64,000 bases of DNA from Chlorops oryzae (taxonomy: Eukaryota > Arthropoda > Insecta > Diptera > Chloropidae), in the NCBI GenBank assembly GCA_020466095.1, contig CM035806.1, positions 159,831,667 through 159,895,666 of the forward strand. Direction: 5' to 3'. The notes below the pieces were generated by a model, which was given only the letters and a program-made list of their open reading frames with translations, had not been told where the DNA came from and did not search any database. The position numbers and the translations under genes were made by a program. This document shows, one piece after another, positions 34,661-47,387 of this stretch. How positions within the stretch are numbered: the stretch's first letter is position 1; each line of letters opens with the position of its first letter.

Positions 34661-35890
34661 AATATTCTTTCTTAATGGTCCTATTTTGTGAGCTTTTTTT
34701 TCATTACCACTGCATTCAGGTCATTTTAATTCCTGTTTGCATTTGAGTTTAAATCTTCGTCTGCCATCTTCAAGGACTCCATCAGGATATACACCATTTT
34801 TTTTCTTTAAATGTTTATAACATAAATAAATAAAAAAAAAAACTTACGAGCTCTGGCCAATATAGGTCGTCCAATTTAAATTTTTTATTTCACATTCCAT
34901 ATTTTAAGGTGTGGCAGTATTTCAAAAGATCGTCGAATAAATATCTGATTTGCATTTTCAATTGATTTTCCGTTGTTGACTCTGGTAATTAAGAGTGACA
35001 TGGCTTCTTACTTGAGTTTAAGGTCATGTTTATATTTCCTTTAAGTTTGTACTCTACTACATGTAGCAATCTACTACTATCGGTGTTTGTCTTTAAAGCC
35101 CACGCACACTATCTCTTGTGCTGAGCATCGATTGTTTTCCACACCCCACTTCCAAGACTGAGTGACATAGTCCGCGAAAAGAGCGATCACAATTTGAAAC
35201 GATCGATCAAGCCCGGAGGCTGAATTCCCATTCGCTCGTTCACGCCGCGGCCGTCACCCATTCACTTAATCGGACACTCGTCTATTGGATAACATGTAAG
35301 CGTGCCTCATGTCGACATTTGACCCAACACCTAACGGAGCTCATTTTCATACAAATCGCTGATTTATGGAATTTCGAGCAAAATTCGCTTTCGAAGCGTT
35401 TCGGCATATTCCGACTGCGGCTTCGGCTTCGGCTTTCTATGATTTTTATTCGTTTTATTCTCATTTTTTCTATTATCTTGCGTATTTATAGCTAAATTTT
35501 TTCGGTCTCTTTGCTATCATGTCAGGTCGTGTATTCTGCCCTGTGTGTTTTGTTTTGTGTTTTGAGTTTTTTGTTTTGTCTTTTGTATTTGACTGGTTTG
35601 TCTTGTAGTTCCTGTCACTGAGCCTGAAATCGAAACCGAAATCGAGATTGCCCCGAAACGGAACTGTAAATGGAATTGGTGCTATTGAACGTAATTCATG
35701 TCTTGGTCGTGGTTTTGAAAGTTTTTCCATTGTGAGCAGATGAAAAAGACACTTGAATTCTTTTATTTTTATTTTTTTTTTACTTCGAGTGGATTTGTGG
35801 AGCACGAGCAGCAGGGTAATTGCTTGCAATTATGCTAAATTATTTTACTATTCATTGCTGCGGTCGGCTTTGTATCTTCATCTATATTGC

Positions 35891-35921
<31 letters not shown>

Positions 35922-37016
35922 GATATATGCTACACATGAAGCTTGTGGTTGTCGTTGAGTCCATTCGGTTTCATTCCGGCTTTTAAGTTACTTTCCGTTG
36001 GCGTGTTTTTTTTTTTTTATATTAGCTTGAACGAGTTTTTCTCTTTCCTTAATTTTAGCTTTGTAGTTTTTGCTTCTGATCTCTTTTTTTTTTTTTTTTT
36101 GTGTGATTTTTTGCGCTCCATTCGGGTACGTCGACAATTTGCGAAAATTGAGTATTATTTTTGGAAAAAATATGCACCCAGTAGGAAAGAACTCTTACAA
36201 TGACAAAGCGAATTAAGCCATGCAGCAAATGAATTGGAAAGCCATATCGTCTTCAGATAATTGTGTTTGCCAGAAAGAGAGGAAGATTATGCATTGAAAA
36301 TATCGTCGCTAACTTCCTACAGGGTGGGAACGCAACAAAACTGTGTTTATTTTTCAAACGAAGACAAAAGGCATTGACAACTTGAAAGCAAGTATTTCAT
36401 ATAAGAGAAACCCGCAATATTTTGAGACAAATTTTTTAAAATGCTCTGAATACATTTATATGTATATGTACGTATATATATTACATTGCATATATGTATA
36501 TACATATATATATATATATAATTTTATATACACATATACATACATACAATATCCAGTATATTGGGTACTGTTATGGTTAGTAATCTCGCTGGCAAGACTT
36601 GTTAATAGTCTGCCCGAAGCATTTATGGTATTGACGCAGCGAGCACGATGCCATGCAAGCAGGGTGTGGACGATCAGTTGGCCATATTGGCTAGATATAA
36701 TATACGCGGTCACTTGAATCGAGTTCGCTTTTGCGTTGTTTCAAAGTATTTTTAACTGAATTTTGATGATTAATTTAAATTTTATGGACTTTTTTTTAAG
36801 GCGTTCCAGGCACTCTCCCGGGCCCATAAAAAGCGAAATTGTATCAAAAATCAAAAGACTAATTGAAGAAGGAATGACAAGTTTCCATCGGTTGGCCACC
36901 AACACAATTTATATCGAACTTGCGTTTTTTGAAGTTGCAACTGGTTTTATTTTTCATACTTTGCGGTAAATGCAACTCATTTATGAAGAGTTTTTGATGA
37001 AACAAACGGTCTTTTG

Positions 37017-37047
<31 letters not shown>

Positions 37048-37200
37048 TTTTTTTTTTTTTTTGAATATTTTGTTCTTAATGACTTTTTTGTAAGCTATAA
37101 ATAGATCAGTACAACGATCGCTTGATTGCTGCATTTATAAAGATAGAAAAAAATCACGTTATTCGAAATGAGTTGCTTTTTTTTTGGAGACCATGACCCT
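34661..37200. other. Noncoding stretch
   Basis: No supported exon. It contains (TA)n tracts at about 35888-35917 and 36503-36522 and a fairly G+C-richer patch at 35100-35330. The 118-codon minus ORF at 35473-35829 is Lys/Thr-rich and has no recognisable domain. Confidence 0.5.
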
Positions 37201-37213
37201 CTTGCATAATATA

Positions 37214-37392
37214 CGATTCGGCATAGTTGGTTGAACTTACAATCGAAAAGGCCCTGGGTTCAACTCGCCAGCTCGACGAGTTAGTGTTCGTTATGTTAGG
37301 TGCTTGAGGTTTGTTTTGTTTTTTTTCTGTCCTGTCTTTCTGGGTTTCCTGTTTCAAAGGCCGTTAGACTCAATAAATGTTTTCGGCGGCTC
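37214..37392 (+). mobile_element. tRNA-derived SINE, plus strand, 179 bp
   Basis: The head contains an A-box-like GGCATAGTTGG (~37220) and a B-box-like GGGTTCAACTC (~37257), as in a tRNA promoter. The element is flanked by an exact 9-bp duplication CATAATATA (37205-37213 and 37393-37401). The tail is T-rich in the middle and ends CAATAAATGTTTTCGGCGG-like. Confidence 0.8.
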
Positions 37393-37401
37393 CATAATAT
37401 A

Positions 37402-39090
37402 GATCATAAAAGATAAATCACATTAAAATAGTCAGAAAAATGAGTGACAATATTCATTTTTCCATCCATATGCTTTTTCATTCATCTGCATGTTACTATA
37501 TACTATCTTTCAAGTAAACAAAGCAGTCCACTTATAGTTTTTGCTATTAAGTTTAAAATAAAACATAAACAGAAAGAGCGAAAGAGAGAGAGAGAGAGAG
37601 GAAGATCTATTCGCCACACTTTTATAAATCCCCGAAAGTCTAGGGTTAATGTTAAAGCACAAAATAGGTACATATTTCAAAGCCGAGAGATTTACAGGAA
37701 TCGAAAATACAGTTTTATGTGGGCAAGAAACCGTCACAAAACCCTCAGACCCTTAATCAACATGTTTAAGCATGTCATTTTGAGGATGGAAAATCGGAAA
37801 AAAGCCACTGTTATCTTCATCTTAATTTATTCGATATCGAAATGATTTCTTCACTGATTATATGTAGCAACCTTATTGTTATGCATAAATGTTGTTTTCG
37901 AACATTTTCCAAATTCATTCGAGCTCCACGAAAATAATTTAACTTTTGAACTCTCAACGACGAACAAGTTTCATATTATAGTTTTCATAATACTCTCAAG
38001 GCTGCTTCTGCAGGATAGTACACAATATCAGACATATTTTTTCTTCCCTTTCCTCGGTTGTTGGAACTCTCAACACTCTATGCAAGTCAGTTAAGCTTCG
38101 ATTCTAGAAAGCTACACGAAACTTTTCGAACCCAGACAATCCTTTAATCGTTTTTCCGATAAGGAATATCAATTAAAGAATTCATTTTTCTTCTAGATTT
38201 CGAAATTCGAAATTTTAAGGTTTTAAAACGAATGCACGGTATTTGGATGATAGAATCAATGAGTCAATTGGAGGATATCAGGTACTATCCTTCTTAGGCA
38301 TTGTTGTTATTATTTAAATTGAAATAAATCACAAATATGAGAACTCATTCCGTCCGACTTACCATATTGTCCAACAAAGGCAATCGCCAAAGCAACGTTT
38401 TCAATGATTCGAAGATTTCAAATTAACGCGTATCCAATTCGTTTTGATGCGTTTTGATGCAAACGTGCGTTAATAAAACAAACTAAACCAAGAAAATCAA
38501 AACAACGAACTCGAAAAACTTGAGAAAACTTGGTTGGTCGCTATTGTCGTTGCTGTTGTTGCGATTGCTGTTTTTTCTTTTTGTTTTTTTTTTTTTTTGT
38601 TGCTTCACAATTTGCTTTCAGTATCCAAATAGAGTATCAAATAATTCGTTACGCTGTATTGCACTGTAAAAAAAAAATAAAAATTCCAAAGGCGATAAAT
38701 TAGAAACGATCCCAATTGAATTTTGCTCTCATTCCATTTCGAACGTGGCGCTTGAGATCCCAGCATACTTTCGCTTTCGTTTCGCGCTCTATATGTCCTT
38801 TTAAATTTTTAAGATTTCGTTCGAAAAATTTCTTCGAGATTAAACAATAAATCCAAAAAAAAAAACCAAAAAAAAAACCTTTTTCAAATTACATAATTTT
38901 AATGGAACAAAGAAACTGAATTTCTCGCCTTGGCACAGTCGCCGTATTAAGAGCGTTAGATGGAAAAACGTGAAGAAAAGTTTTCAAAAAAAAAAAAAAT
39001 AGGTGTACCTACATATAAAAAAAAAAAAAAAAAAAAAATTATAAATAAATAGATAAATAACCGCATGCGTGCTCAATGAAAAACTTGCGA
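37402..39090. other. Noncoding stretch
   Basis: Contains an (AG)n tract at 37584-37600 and long A/T runs. The 133-codon plus ORF at 37444-37845 spans the AG tract and is not supported. No RNA gene recognised. Confidence 0.5.
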
Positions 39091-39097
39091 CACTAAC

Positions 39098-39187
39098 CGT
39101 TGATGCGATCTCACTCGTTGGACGTGGTAACTGATACTGAATCGGCGGTGCGGCACATTGGACAAAGCACAGCAACGGCAGCAACAT
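39098..39187 (-). CDS. Candidate first coding exon (signal-peptide-like)
   Basis: On the minus strand an ATG at 39185-39187 opens 30 codons: MLLPLLCFVQC, then AAPPIQYQLPRPTSEIAST. They end in phase 0 at a donor-like GTTAGTG. The first part looks like a short secretion signal. The next minus-strand coding exon I can recognise is the chitinase anchor exon at 11009-11090, which starts in phase 0, so the two could join across a ~28-kb intron. That would put two hydrophobic segments in a row, which is odd. It could equally be the first exon of an unrelated gene, or not coding. Confidence 0.35.
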
Positions 39188-39306
39188 TAACAGCAAAAAG
39201 CACCAACAAATGCGGCCGACTGCCAACCCAGGCGGCAAGTCGCCGAGCAAGGCAACCACCAGCAGCTGGTAGCAACAAAAGCCATAGCCAACGAGAGCTT
39301 AAGCAT
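39187..39306 (-). promoter_or_regulatory. Possible uORF overlapping the candidate start
   Basis: A minus-strand ATG at 39304-39306 has a good fly context (AAAATCGAAATG). It opens 39 codons and stops at TAA 39187-39189, overlapping the next ATG as TAATG. Such an overlap allows termination-reinitiation. Alternatively a sequencing frameshift has split one longer signal peptide. Confidence 0.3.
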
Positions 39307-39480
39307 TTCGATTTTAGTTTCGTTGGCAATTTTTTCGATGTGTTTCGTTTTAATTTGCTTTTTTGAACAATTTTATTCTTTTATTTTCGTTTCGCTTTGG
39401 TACGAGTAGATATTTTTGTAGTTCGTCTTTCGTCGCTTTTATGCTCTTTTATGAGGTTTGTTTTTTATTTATTTATTTTT
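39307..39480 (-). promoter_or_regulatory. Candidate 5' leader
   Basis: The minus-strand sequence is A-rich with many CAAAA, GAAAC and CGAAA words (for example CGAAACGAAAATAAAAG), as in fly 5' untranslated leaders. No confident TATA box or initiator was chosen. Confidence 0.3.
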
Positions 39481-40905
39481 TTTTTTTTTTTTTTCACTCT
39501 TACGTGCATACTAGATGAGTAACTTGCCACAAATTCCAAAAAAATTCGACATACAGACAGTAAAACCGACAGACAGACAGAGTCGAATCAAGCTCAGCGC
39601 TAAGTTCGAGTCAAAAATCAATTTAACTCAGCTGCATGTATTTCGGTGCAGTTCGCTCGAAGGCATACTGTATGTATGTATGTATGTATTTATGCCGTCG
39701 AGCCAAGTACAATTTAAATCATATTCAACAGCAAACTCGGCTCAAATTGACTTTTCAAAATAAAATAAAAAAAATTTTTTTTCTTTATTCACTTTTTCCG
39801 TTTGCTTTTTGCCTTTTATTTTTATTTATTTTTTTATATTTTTTTTTGGTTTTTTGTTAACGTTTTTATTGTCTTCCTTTTACTCTTAGTTTTTTTTTTT
39901 ACTTTATTTAAATTTAATTCATATTTAGTCAAAATTCAAAGCACGCTTTGAGCCTAAAAAAAAGCTGTCTTAAGCAAATCGCTTTGAAGTCATGTTGGTT
40001 GCCTGAATAAGCCGATGAAGGCAAACGAAAGACTTAGGAAACGAACTTCATTTGTCCCAATGTCTGCGGTGATGATTCGATACGCCTCGATTTGCTGAAC
40101 TGAACTTTTTCGAAATGAATAAATAGATCGATATTAAATTAAACAAGTAAGAGTATAAAAATGAAATCAGTAGTTCTGGCACTCTATTACCCGATATATT
40201 ACTGTCACTTTACTTTAATTAGTTTTTTGTTTTTTTTTTGTTTTTTTTTCGTAAAATAGAACTTTAAATCTCTTCAGAAAATGTTGATCAGACTCGAATA
40301 AATACTTCCCTTTATGAAGATGGCTGACCTCCTTCGAAAGCTTCTGACGAACAAACGGACGGACATGACTATGGCTATGAATGCTGCACATGTTCGCACA
40401 AGCCCAATATACATTGCATACAGAGAGCGATAGTTATGAACCATTCTAGAACTATTCTTCTCAAAGATCAGAGTTCGTTTAATGTTAAACAAAAAGATAT
40501 TTTATATATTTAACCTCAATGAAAGTTATACATATCTACAAAAAAGCAGTTTCAGAAGCCTACTCCTTGACAAATCTTCGATTCTTTAAGAAATTTTTCA
40601 TCTCCCACACTTGAAGAGAAACTTATCCTAAGCGATATTGTAAAGAAACATTTTTCCTTCTTACTTATACGAAAAGTAAATCAAGTTAATGGACTCATCT
40701 TAAACAACGCGATTATTTCGAATATAAGAAACTATTAGAAAACATTTTCGCCTAAGTTCAATGGCCCAGAAATCCGTCAGCTCTTGGAATGTAGCCATTA
40801 TTTTGTATTTTAATTAACATAGTTATATAAAGTTGTTTCATGCTTAAACAACGTGTCAACTAATTATTTTATATTCCCGTTTGGTCGAGAACGAAAAATG
40901 GCAGC
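39481..40905. other. Noncoding stretch
   Basis: Poly-T runs, a short (GTAT)n at 39670-39690 and a CAGACAGACAGA patch at 39577-39586. No gene or complete element was seen. Confidence 0.5.
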
Positions 40906-40911
40906 TTTTAA

Positions 40912-41040
40912 TCCCGGTAGCGCCTAGCGATGTCATATGGAATCACTTAAAGAGATCGTTTTCTGTCATCGCCATATCTGAACCTGTTCAAATTGTATTT
41001 TATTTTTAATATTTATTTCTTTAATTCAGGCGCTACCGGG
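40912..41040. mobile_element. piggyBac-like MITE, 129 bp
   Basis: The left end TCCCGGTAGCGCCT and right end AGGCGCTACCGGG are inverted and flanked by TTAA (40908-40911 and 41041-41044). TTAA duplication and CCC-starting ends fit piggyBac-type elements. Confidence 0.78.
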
Positions 41041-41418
41041 TTAAAGCAATTCAAAGTCATGTGAATGCTAACACAAGATCGATCAGACCTCTTCCCTGAG
41101 AGAATTCCCCAAATCGATTGTAAGAACTGAATTACAAACAACATATGCCCAAATATTGAGAATTCAATCCAAAATTTTTTTCAGTGCTCCTAAATTGAAT
41201 TAAATAAGGATATATTTTTCATCGAACCCGTTATCGGAGATTGCTTCGCAGGTCGCTTTCTTTACGAGCTTTTTTGGCACAAATTAAAAAAAAAAAATTT
41301 AATTTTCCTGGGCAGTTCACTTGCACGCGTAAATGACTGTTTTGTATGGTTTGACAAACGGCTGAAACATCGCTCTTGAAGTGAAGAAAAGAAACTACAG
41401 CTTCGGTTGACTTTGGAT

Positions 41419-41602
41419 CAGTGGCGTAGCTAGGCGTGAGCGAAGTGGGCCATCGCCCACGGCCTAGCGCCCAAAGGGGCCGCGCACCAATTCATTTGAA
41501 TGAACGATTTAAAAGGACTTGGAGGCCCCGCATAATCATATTTAAGCATAAATCAGACTCCGATGTAAGCGATCATAAGTTTGAAGGATACACTGGCCAC
41601 TG
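41419..41602. mobile_element. hAT-like MITE, 184 bp, perfect 8-bp duplication
   Basis: The element starts CAGTGGCGTAGC and ends GGCCACTG. It is flanked by exact CTTTGGAT copies (41411-41418 and 41603-41610). CAGTGGC ends plus an 8-bp duplication are diagnostic of hAT transposition. Confidence 0.9.
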
Positions 41603-42085
41603 CTTTGGATCACTAAACTGAGTATGACGATTTAGAATGTTGCAGCAGAGTGCGAATTACTTCAAATCTCTTATAATTCCGAAATGTAACAAATTGACTG
41701 ATTGACGAAAAATCTTCGTGATATTCTGAACGAATTTTATTAAATAGGCTCCGGAATTTTTTAGCCTGCCATGACCGGCATAACACCAAACATTTCTGAG
41801 TTATTCTATAGACGCCGGCAAAAAGCAGGTATTTAGAGCAGAGGCGAGGAGAATGGACTCAAATCGACTGGCTAACGATGTTTTGCAATCGACAAAAGAA
41901 CGTTCCAATGTACAATTTACATTGGAGTTGCGAGATCAATGATTTTTCACATAAATTTCACTTTTATTTGGCTTCTTCTCGCAGCGGCTCCGTATGGAAA
42001 TTTCATATTTTCTTTCGTTTCATCGAGTTTACATACACCGAGCGAAAGTGAGTGACCAAAAAAAAAATTTTTTTTTTTTAAATAA

Positions 42086-42337
42086 ATTGAAGCGGAGCCG
42101 CGAATAACGTTGTAAGCGACAAATTTTTTGAACCTATTTTTCGGACTTTCACTGTCAATAATACTCTAGTCCTTTGAGCTATCAGAAAAAAGTTTTTACT
42201 TGGTCAACTCTTGGACATTTCTCAATACTGCGGAGCCTTAAAGAAGCGTGTTGTTCTTGTAAGTACTAAATGACACGGTAAATTTGCAAGAATGTAAAAT
42301 TTGTCACTTACAACGTTATTCGCGGCTCCGCTTCAAT
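42086..42337. mobile_element. MITE with ATTGAAGCGGAGCC ends, copy 1
   Basis: The inverted ends extend about 42 bp: ATTGAAGCGGAGCCGCGAAT at the left and ATTCGCGGCTCCGCTTCAAT at the right, with an inner AACGTTGTAAG/CTTACAACGTT continuation. A second copy lies at 62640-63060. No target duplication was clear. Confidence 0.85.
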
Positions 42338-43262
42338 TATTCTTCATTTTTTCCTTTGTATTCCAAACAACATCGAATGGAGTATGAATGAATATCGAAC
42401 GCCCTCAAATTGCATGAATCTCAGGAGCGAACACGATTATTGTAGCATGGACTCGCATGAAATCGATCGAGAGTGCTGCTCACGCGCAATGCGCATTGCA
42501 AACGGGAGAGCGTAGGTAGCGAAATCGCTATTTCTTTTGTGTTAAAACGATTTAACATTTTCGAGAGATAGGAAGCGAAGAAAATACTTTTTTTTTTTTT
42601 TTCAATTAGAGTGATGACAGCAATTTCAGAATTAAGCAGTATTCGTTCATGACCACAAATCGATGATGGATGGCTTGATGTGTTATTACATCCAGTGATT
42701 GAAAAACATCCAAGTATATGGTACATATACTTCACCGTCATTTGATCAATCGAAATTAGTTTTGTGGCAGACAAACTGGAAAAATATCAAAACCGATTTG
42801 CTGAACTCGACTTATTTAAAGCCGGAATCCCACTATATGCGCCATGCGCCGATACTGTGAACGCAAGTTTTTTGGACTCCGATGCTGACAAGTGTGATCG
42901 TCTTGAAAGGTTTTTGTCTCAATACTATTGTTCTCCAATATTTTTTCGACAATATGCGACGATAATATGAGCCATGAAAGTGATTGAGGAAATTATTGAA
43001 ATTTGTGCCGATGTGTTCCGATGAAAATCGGCACAGGATGTGCTATTTGCACAGAAAGCGGTATCCCAGCATAGGATTATTCAATTTGTATCGACAATGC
43101 GACTACTTACTTATGTATTTTCATTTCATGCCCAAGGCAATATCGGAATAAGACATCTAATACAATATTATATAAATTATTAGAAATAATTGATGATTTC
43201 TATCACCGCTGAAATATTGTTCGAAGGGAACGATACTTAAATTTAATATCGGCATGTATACA
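42338..43262. other. Noncoding stretch
   Basis: No gene. A segment at about 42820-42905 resembles, in reverse, sequence at 48110-48200 inside the hAT element, so it is probably another transposon relic. The 68-codon plus ORF there is not supported. Confidence 0.45.
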
Positions 43263-44188
43263 CCCTGCAGTAATGAGCCAATCAATTTCCTAAGAAGGCT
43301 GCTTTGACCGTCAAAGTCGTTTTTTGGACCCGTCCTCGAATTTGACTAGAAAATCGTGATTGGTTTAAGGTTTTATATGACATCATCAACTTGATTGTTA
43401 CTATTACCTAAGAAATTGTTTTTTATTTCATATATTCGACGATTTGAGCCCATGACAAAGTATTGAGACAATGAAAATAATAAACTGATTTGTGCCAGAT
43501 CTATTTGCCAATCTCCACATGAAGTGCCCATTTGAAGAAAGTCGTTGAATCCAGATTACAATAGGATTTTGAATATATGTACAGACAGATGACCGAAGCT
43601 ACTACTTGAGTATTTTCATTTACTGCCAGGGCTAATATTCGGACATAAGACATTTTCTAAATAATAATGATCTATATAAATTTATTAGATAATAATTAGA
43701 TATTTAACTATCACTTGACTTAAATATATGATTCGAAGGTGAACGCATAGCTTCAGACGATTATATCATTTATGAGTATTTATGAGCAATAATTGTCTAA
43801 AAGACATAGCGCGCTATTGACTGATTCAAATAACGTACGTTATATTAGTAGTGCATGTACCCGAATGCAATTCATTCGAATTCGACTAGCGAATTATAAT
43901 CGGAATGGATGAAATTAGGGTTTGATTCTATATAATTGCACACGTTCATCAACTTAGAATATGTTATATATACCTAAGAAATTCGTTTTTTATTTTCCTT
44001 ATTTGACGATCTTAAGCCCAAAAAAAAACAATGAGCAGTTTTGCAGACTATTTTTGCCTCTCCAATGACAGGCCCATGTTAAAAAAGTCAGTTGAATAGA
44101 TTACAATTGGAATTTTGAGCGGACTAGTACTGGTAACATGAAGGACTGACCGAAGGCTACACTTGGGTCAGTCCATATTACTGCAGGG
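43263..44188. mobile_element. DNA element with CCCTGCAGTAAT ends, 926 bp
   Basis: The left end CCCTGCAGTAATGAGCC and right end ATATTACTGCAGGG are inverted. Internal blocks (AAGGACTGACCGAAGG, GACAGGCCCATGTTAAA) match 11523-11960 in reverse. No transposase ORF remains. The superfamily is uncertain. Confidence 0.7.
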
Positions 44189-44574
44189 CAGCTTAAGAAC
44201 TTTTCAACATAAAAATTTTCTTATAATAAATAAGAAATGAGAAAATCTTATAAAGGTTTTTTAGGTACAATTAGTACTCACTTAACTTAACTTGACTTAA
44301 ATCAATGAGTGGGTTAGTTCAAGCTTCAGTCGATTTTTTTTTATTTTTTTTGGAGTAGTTTATCAAAGCAAAACTTGTCTTAAAAACATAGCGCGCTATT
44401 TTGAGATTGAATTAAAGATAACGTTATGTTATGTGTTAAGTTACGTTCAGTTAGAAACTAACTGATTGTGAGTTTTCGAAAACGTTTTTCATAATTTTTG
44501 TCGTTTTCAAAATGAACCGATCGCTTTTGTTTCGTCGTTTGCTCTGTCATCGCATTATTTCCCGATCAAATGTA

Positions 44575-44619
<45 letters not shown>

Positions 44620-46280
44620 TCTCTTTCTATTTCTTTCTTTCGCTGATTTTTCAAATGAACTTTGAATGCTTCGAATGAAAGCGAAAGTCATTAATTCATT
44701 CCATGGGTCTTGGCTTGCGTAGAAAAAGTTAACCGACAACTAGCTACACAATCACACATGCATGTACATATGCACACACATATGTGTGTAAATGGATATG
44801 GACTTACCTATGTAAGTTTTTGGATATACGCTACTATTTTCTGATTTGAAAGTGAATATATTTAACATCAAATATGTACGTATACGTACACGTGTGCGTG
44901 CGTAAATGTATGTGGTAAAGCTTAATAAACTGTTAAATTCATCGGTAGATCAGCGCTTTACAATCGTCTTTATTGTACTCGCAGGCCATTGTAGTGGCCC
45001 GCAATACACACGCCCATATGTTGTATATCGAAACATGCGTGTACATACAAGCACACACATACACACGTATAATCATATAATTTTGCTTTTTATGATGTTT
45101 TTTATAGCAACGAAAGTGGTATGCTTTTTAATATGTTTGACTTTTTTTTCAGATTTTCTTTGGCAATTCTCGATCCAGAAGCAGTCAGAATCAAAAGACT
45201 GAAGACAAGAACTTGAAATTCAAAGGCATCACTTAAATATATATTTTTTTTTCTATAAAAATTAAAACAAGATATTTAAAGAGTATACTATATATACATA
45301 GTCAGTTCGAGAAGAAATGCATAATGCTTCTGAGTCATCAAAGCACGAGAATTTTATTGTTATACTTCGTATGGTTATTCCAATATCGAAGTTACGCGCG
45401 AATCTAAATTATACTAGTTTACAGCATTTTTTCCCGTGACATCTAAATTCCCTTTTCTTATAGACTTTGGCTCTCTAAATATGCAAAAAGGAGTTTTTGA
45501 AAATTTTTTATGAAATGGTTTTATTTTATATGTAGGTACCTATTGTTGAAAAAAAAAAACTATTTTTTTACGGGGGTATTGCAACTTCTTTGAGCAGAAC
45601 TCGACAATGCATCATCAGATTTGAACAAGTAATCCTTATCGCTGATTGCTTCCCTCAAATTAAAGAAAATTAAGCCGTCTTCGACGTTTTCTTACATAAT
45701 TTTTAGATCGGTCAAGAAAATAAGATTCTGTAGGCCTTCAATTATAATTATTTGAGAAAGCTCCTTTAAAAATTACTTCCCATTTATTGCCGACGTTTAA
45801 ATTTAGGTCACAAAATTATCCTAAAATAGTGAAAAGTGGGTGAAAACCTTCTACTGTGTCAAAAAGTTAGTTATGGTTCGCCTAGACAGAACACATTTCC
45901 AGCAACCTTATATTGAAATACCACAATGAATTGTTGAAAAAAAGATAACACTTCGCGACTCTTATTAAAATCATTTTGAGGTGCAACCGAAGCATGCATA
46001 GTTCCGATAAATTGCTATTATTAAGTAACATTAGACAAACACTTTCGATTAAGTACAATAATTTATGCACATGGATACTAAGCAACAAGTTTGAGATAGC
46101 AGTCAAGGGCAAAAAATATGTGCCCCTTTCATTTGGAGCACAATTGCTGTCGAATTAACTACGTGAGCTTTTAATTGATCTCGGGGAAACTAAAAAAGAT
46201 TGGTTGGAGTTTAGTTATTAATATTTTAAAGCAATTTCTCTTTTATGCCTTTTACTTCAGCTGTAATGAAAGTAAGTAAA
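44189..46280. other. Noncoding stretch with (CT)n
   Basis: A (CT)n tract occupies about 44578-44611. Alternating TATGTACGTA-like sequence lies around 44870-44910. No exon or complete element was recognised. Confidence 0.5.
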
Positions 46281-46589
46281 AAAAACAATTAAGGGTGTTA
46301 TAGTCAAGCGAGACTGACAAAACAATACCCGATAGACAGATTATCGAAAAGCCGTATATTATTTCAATATTTTGATCGAAAATAGGCCGGAAAACCACAC
46401 CCAGGAGCTTTATTAGGCTAAGAAAACATAATGAACCGACTACTCTTTAATCGTTAATGTAAATGTGGTTTCCATAAAAGCGCTCTTTTGCAACGCATAC
46501 ATTTTCAACTGCTATGTACATATAAGCAAAAAAAAAAACTAACTAACTAATTAAACTAGAAAAGATATACTTCAAATCATATCTGTTAA

Positions 46590-46995
46590 ATTACGATTAC
46601 GATTAGATTACATTTCAAAAAGAATTATAATGATTATATAATCCTGATGTGAGAAATTTCTGATTCGTAATTGATTACGATTACAAATAATCAAATTATA
46701 ATCATGATTACTTGAGACTACGAAAAATAATCAAAAGAAAAAATTCGAAATAAAATCAAAAAGATTAAAAAATTTTCTTCAAAAGTAGTCGGATTATTTA
46801 TTTGATTGCTTTTGATTATTTTAAATAATCATAAATAATCATGACTACAATTTGATTATTTGTAATTCATTTGATTACTGGGCAAATGAGAAAAGTATCG
46901 TACTTAATCAATTATTTCAATTTTTTTAAATAAATGTAATTTAATTCCTAATGACTACGATAATTAATCCTTATTTACCAACTATGGTTAAAAAA
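46590..46995. repeat. GATTA/TAATC-rich block
   Basis: About twenty GATTA or TAATC words lie in 400 bp on both strands (for example ACGATTACGATTAGATTACA). The block is non-periodic and interrupts the Helentron-like copy. It may be a degenerate simple repeat or the body of an unrecognised element. TAATC is also the core of K50 homeodomain sites. Confidence 0.6.
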
Positions 46996-47387
46996 AAAAA
47001 ATATTTTTTTAAGCCAAAGACGTTCCATTGAATATGGGAAAATCTCTATGAGAACATCTTATTCCAACTTCTGTTGAATTCCCATTTCAATTTTAAGTCT
47101 AGAACACAATTTTTTTCGAAAACCGCCATTTTACGCCACGCCAAAATGTCGAATCAAAGGCCTAAATGTGTACAAGCTCAAGTTTGAAATTTCCTTGAAA
47201 TACATACATACATACCTATCTTTAAAAAAATTCGGCTTATAGAGAAGTTTTTGTGGTTTTCGTATCGGACCCTAGTAAGTACTAGATAAACTCCTTTAAA
47301 TGCTCCGAATTTCTTCTTACCCGTATCTCTGCCAACGGCCTTAACAACGCTCAACTCCTTCGATAAGAAAACTGTATGTATGGATAC

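Noticed and set aside
39100..39366. 88-codon plus-strand ORF with Gln/Ala/Thr-rich text
   Set aside because: It is opposite the signal-like minus-strand reading and lacks plus-strand splice or leader signals; the minus strand explains the region better.
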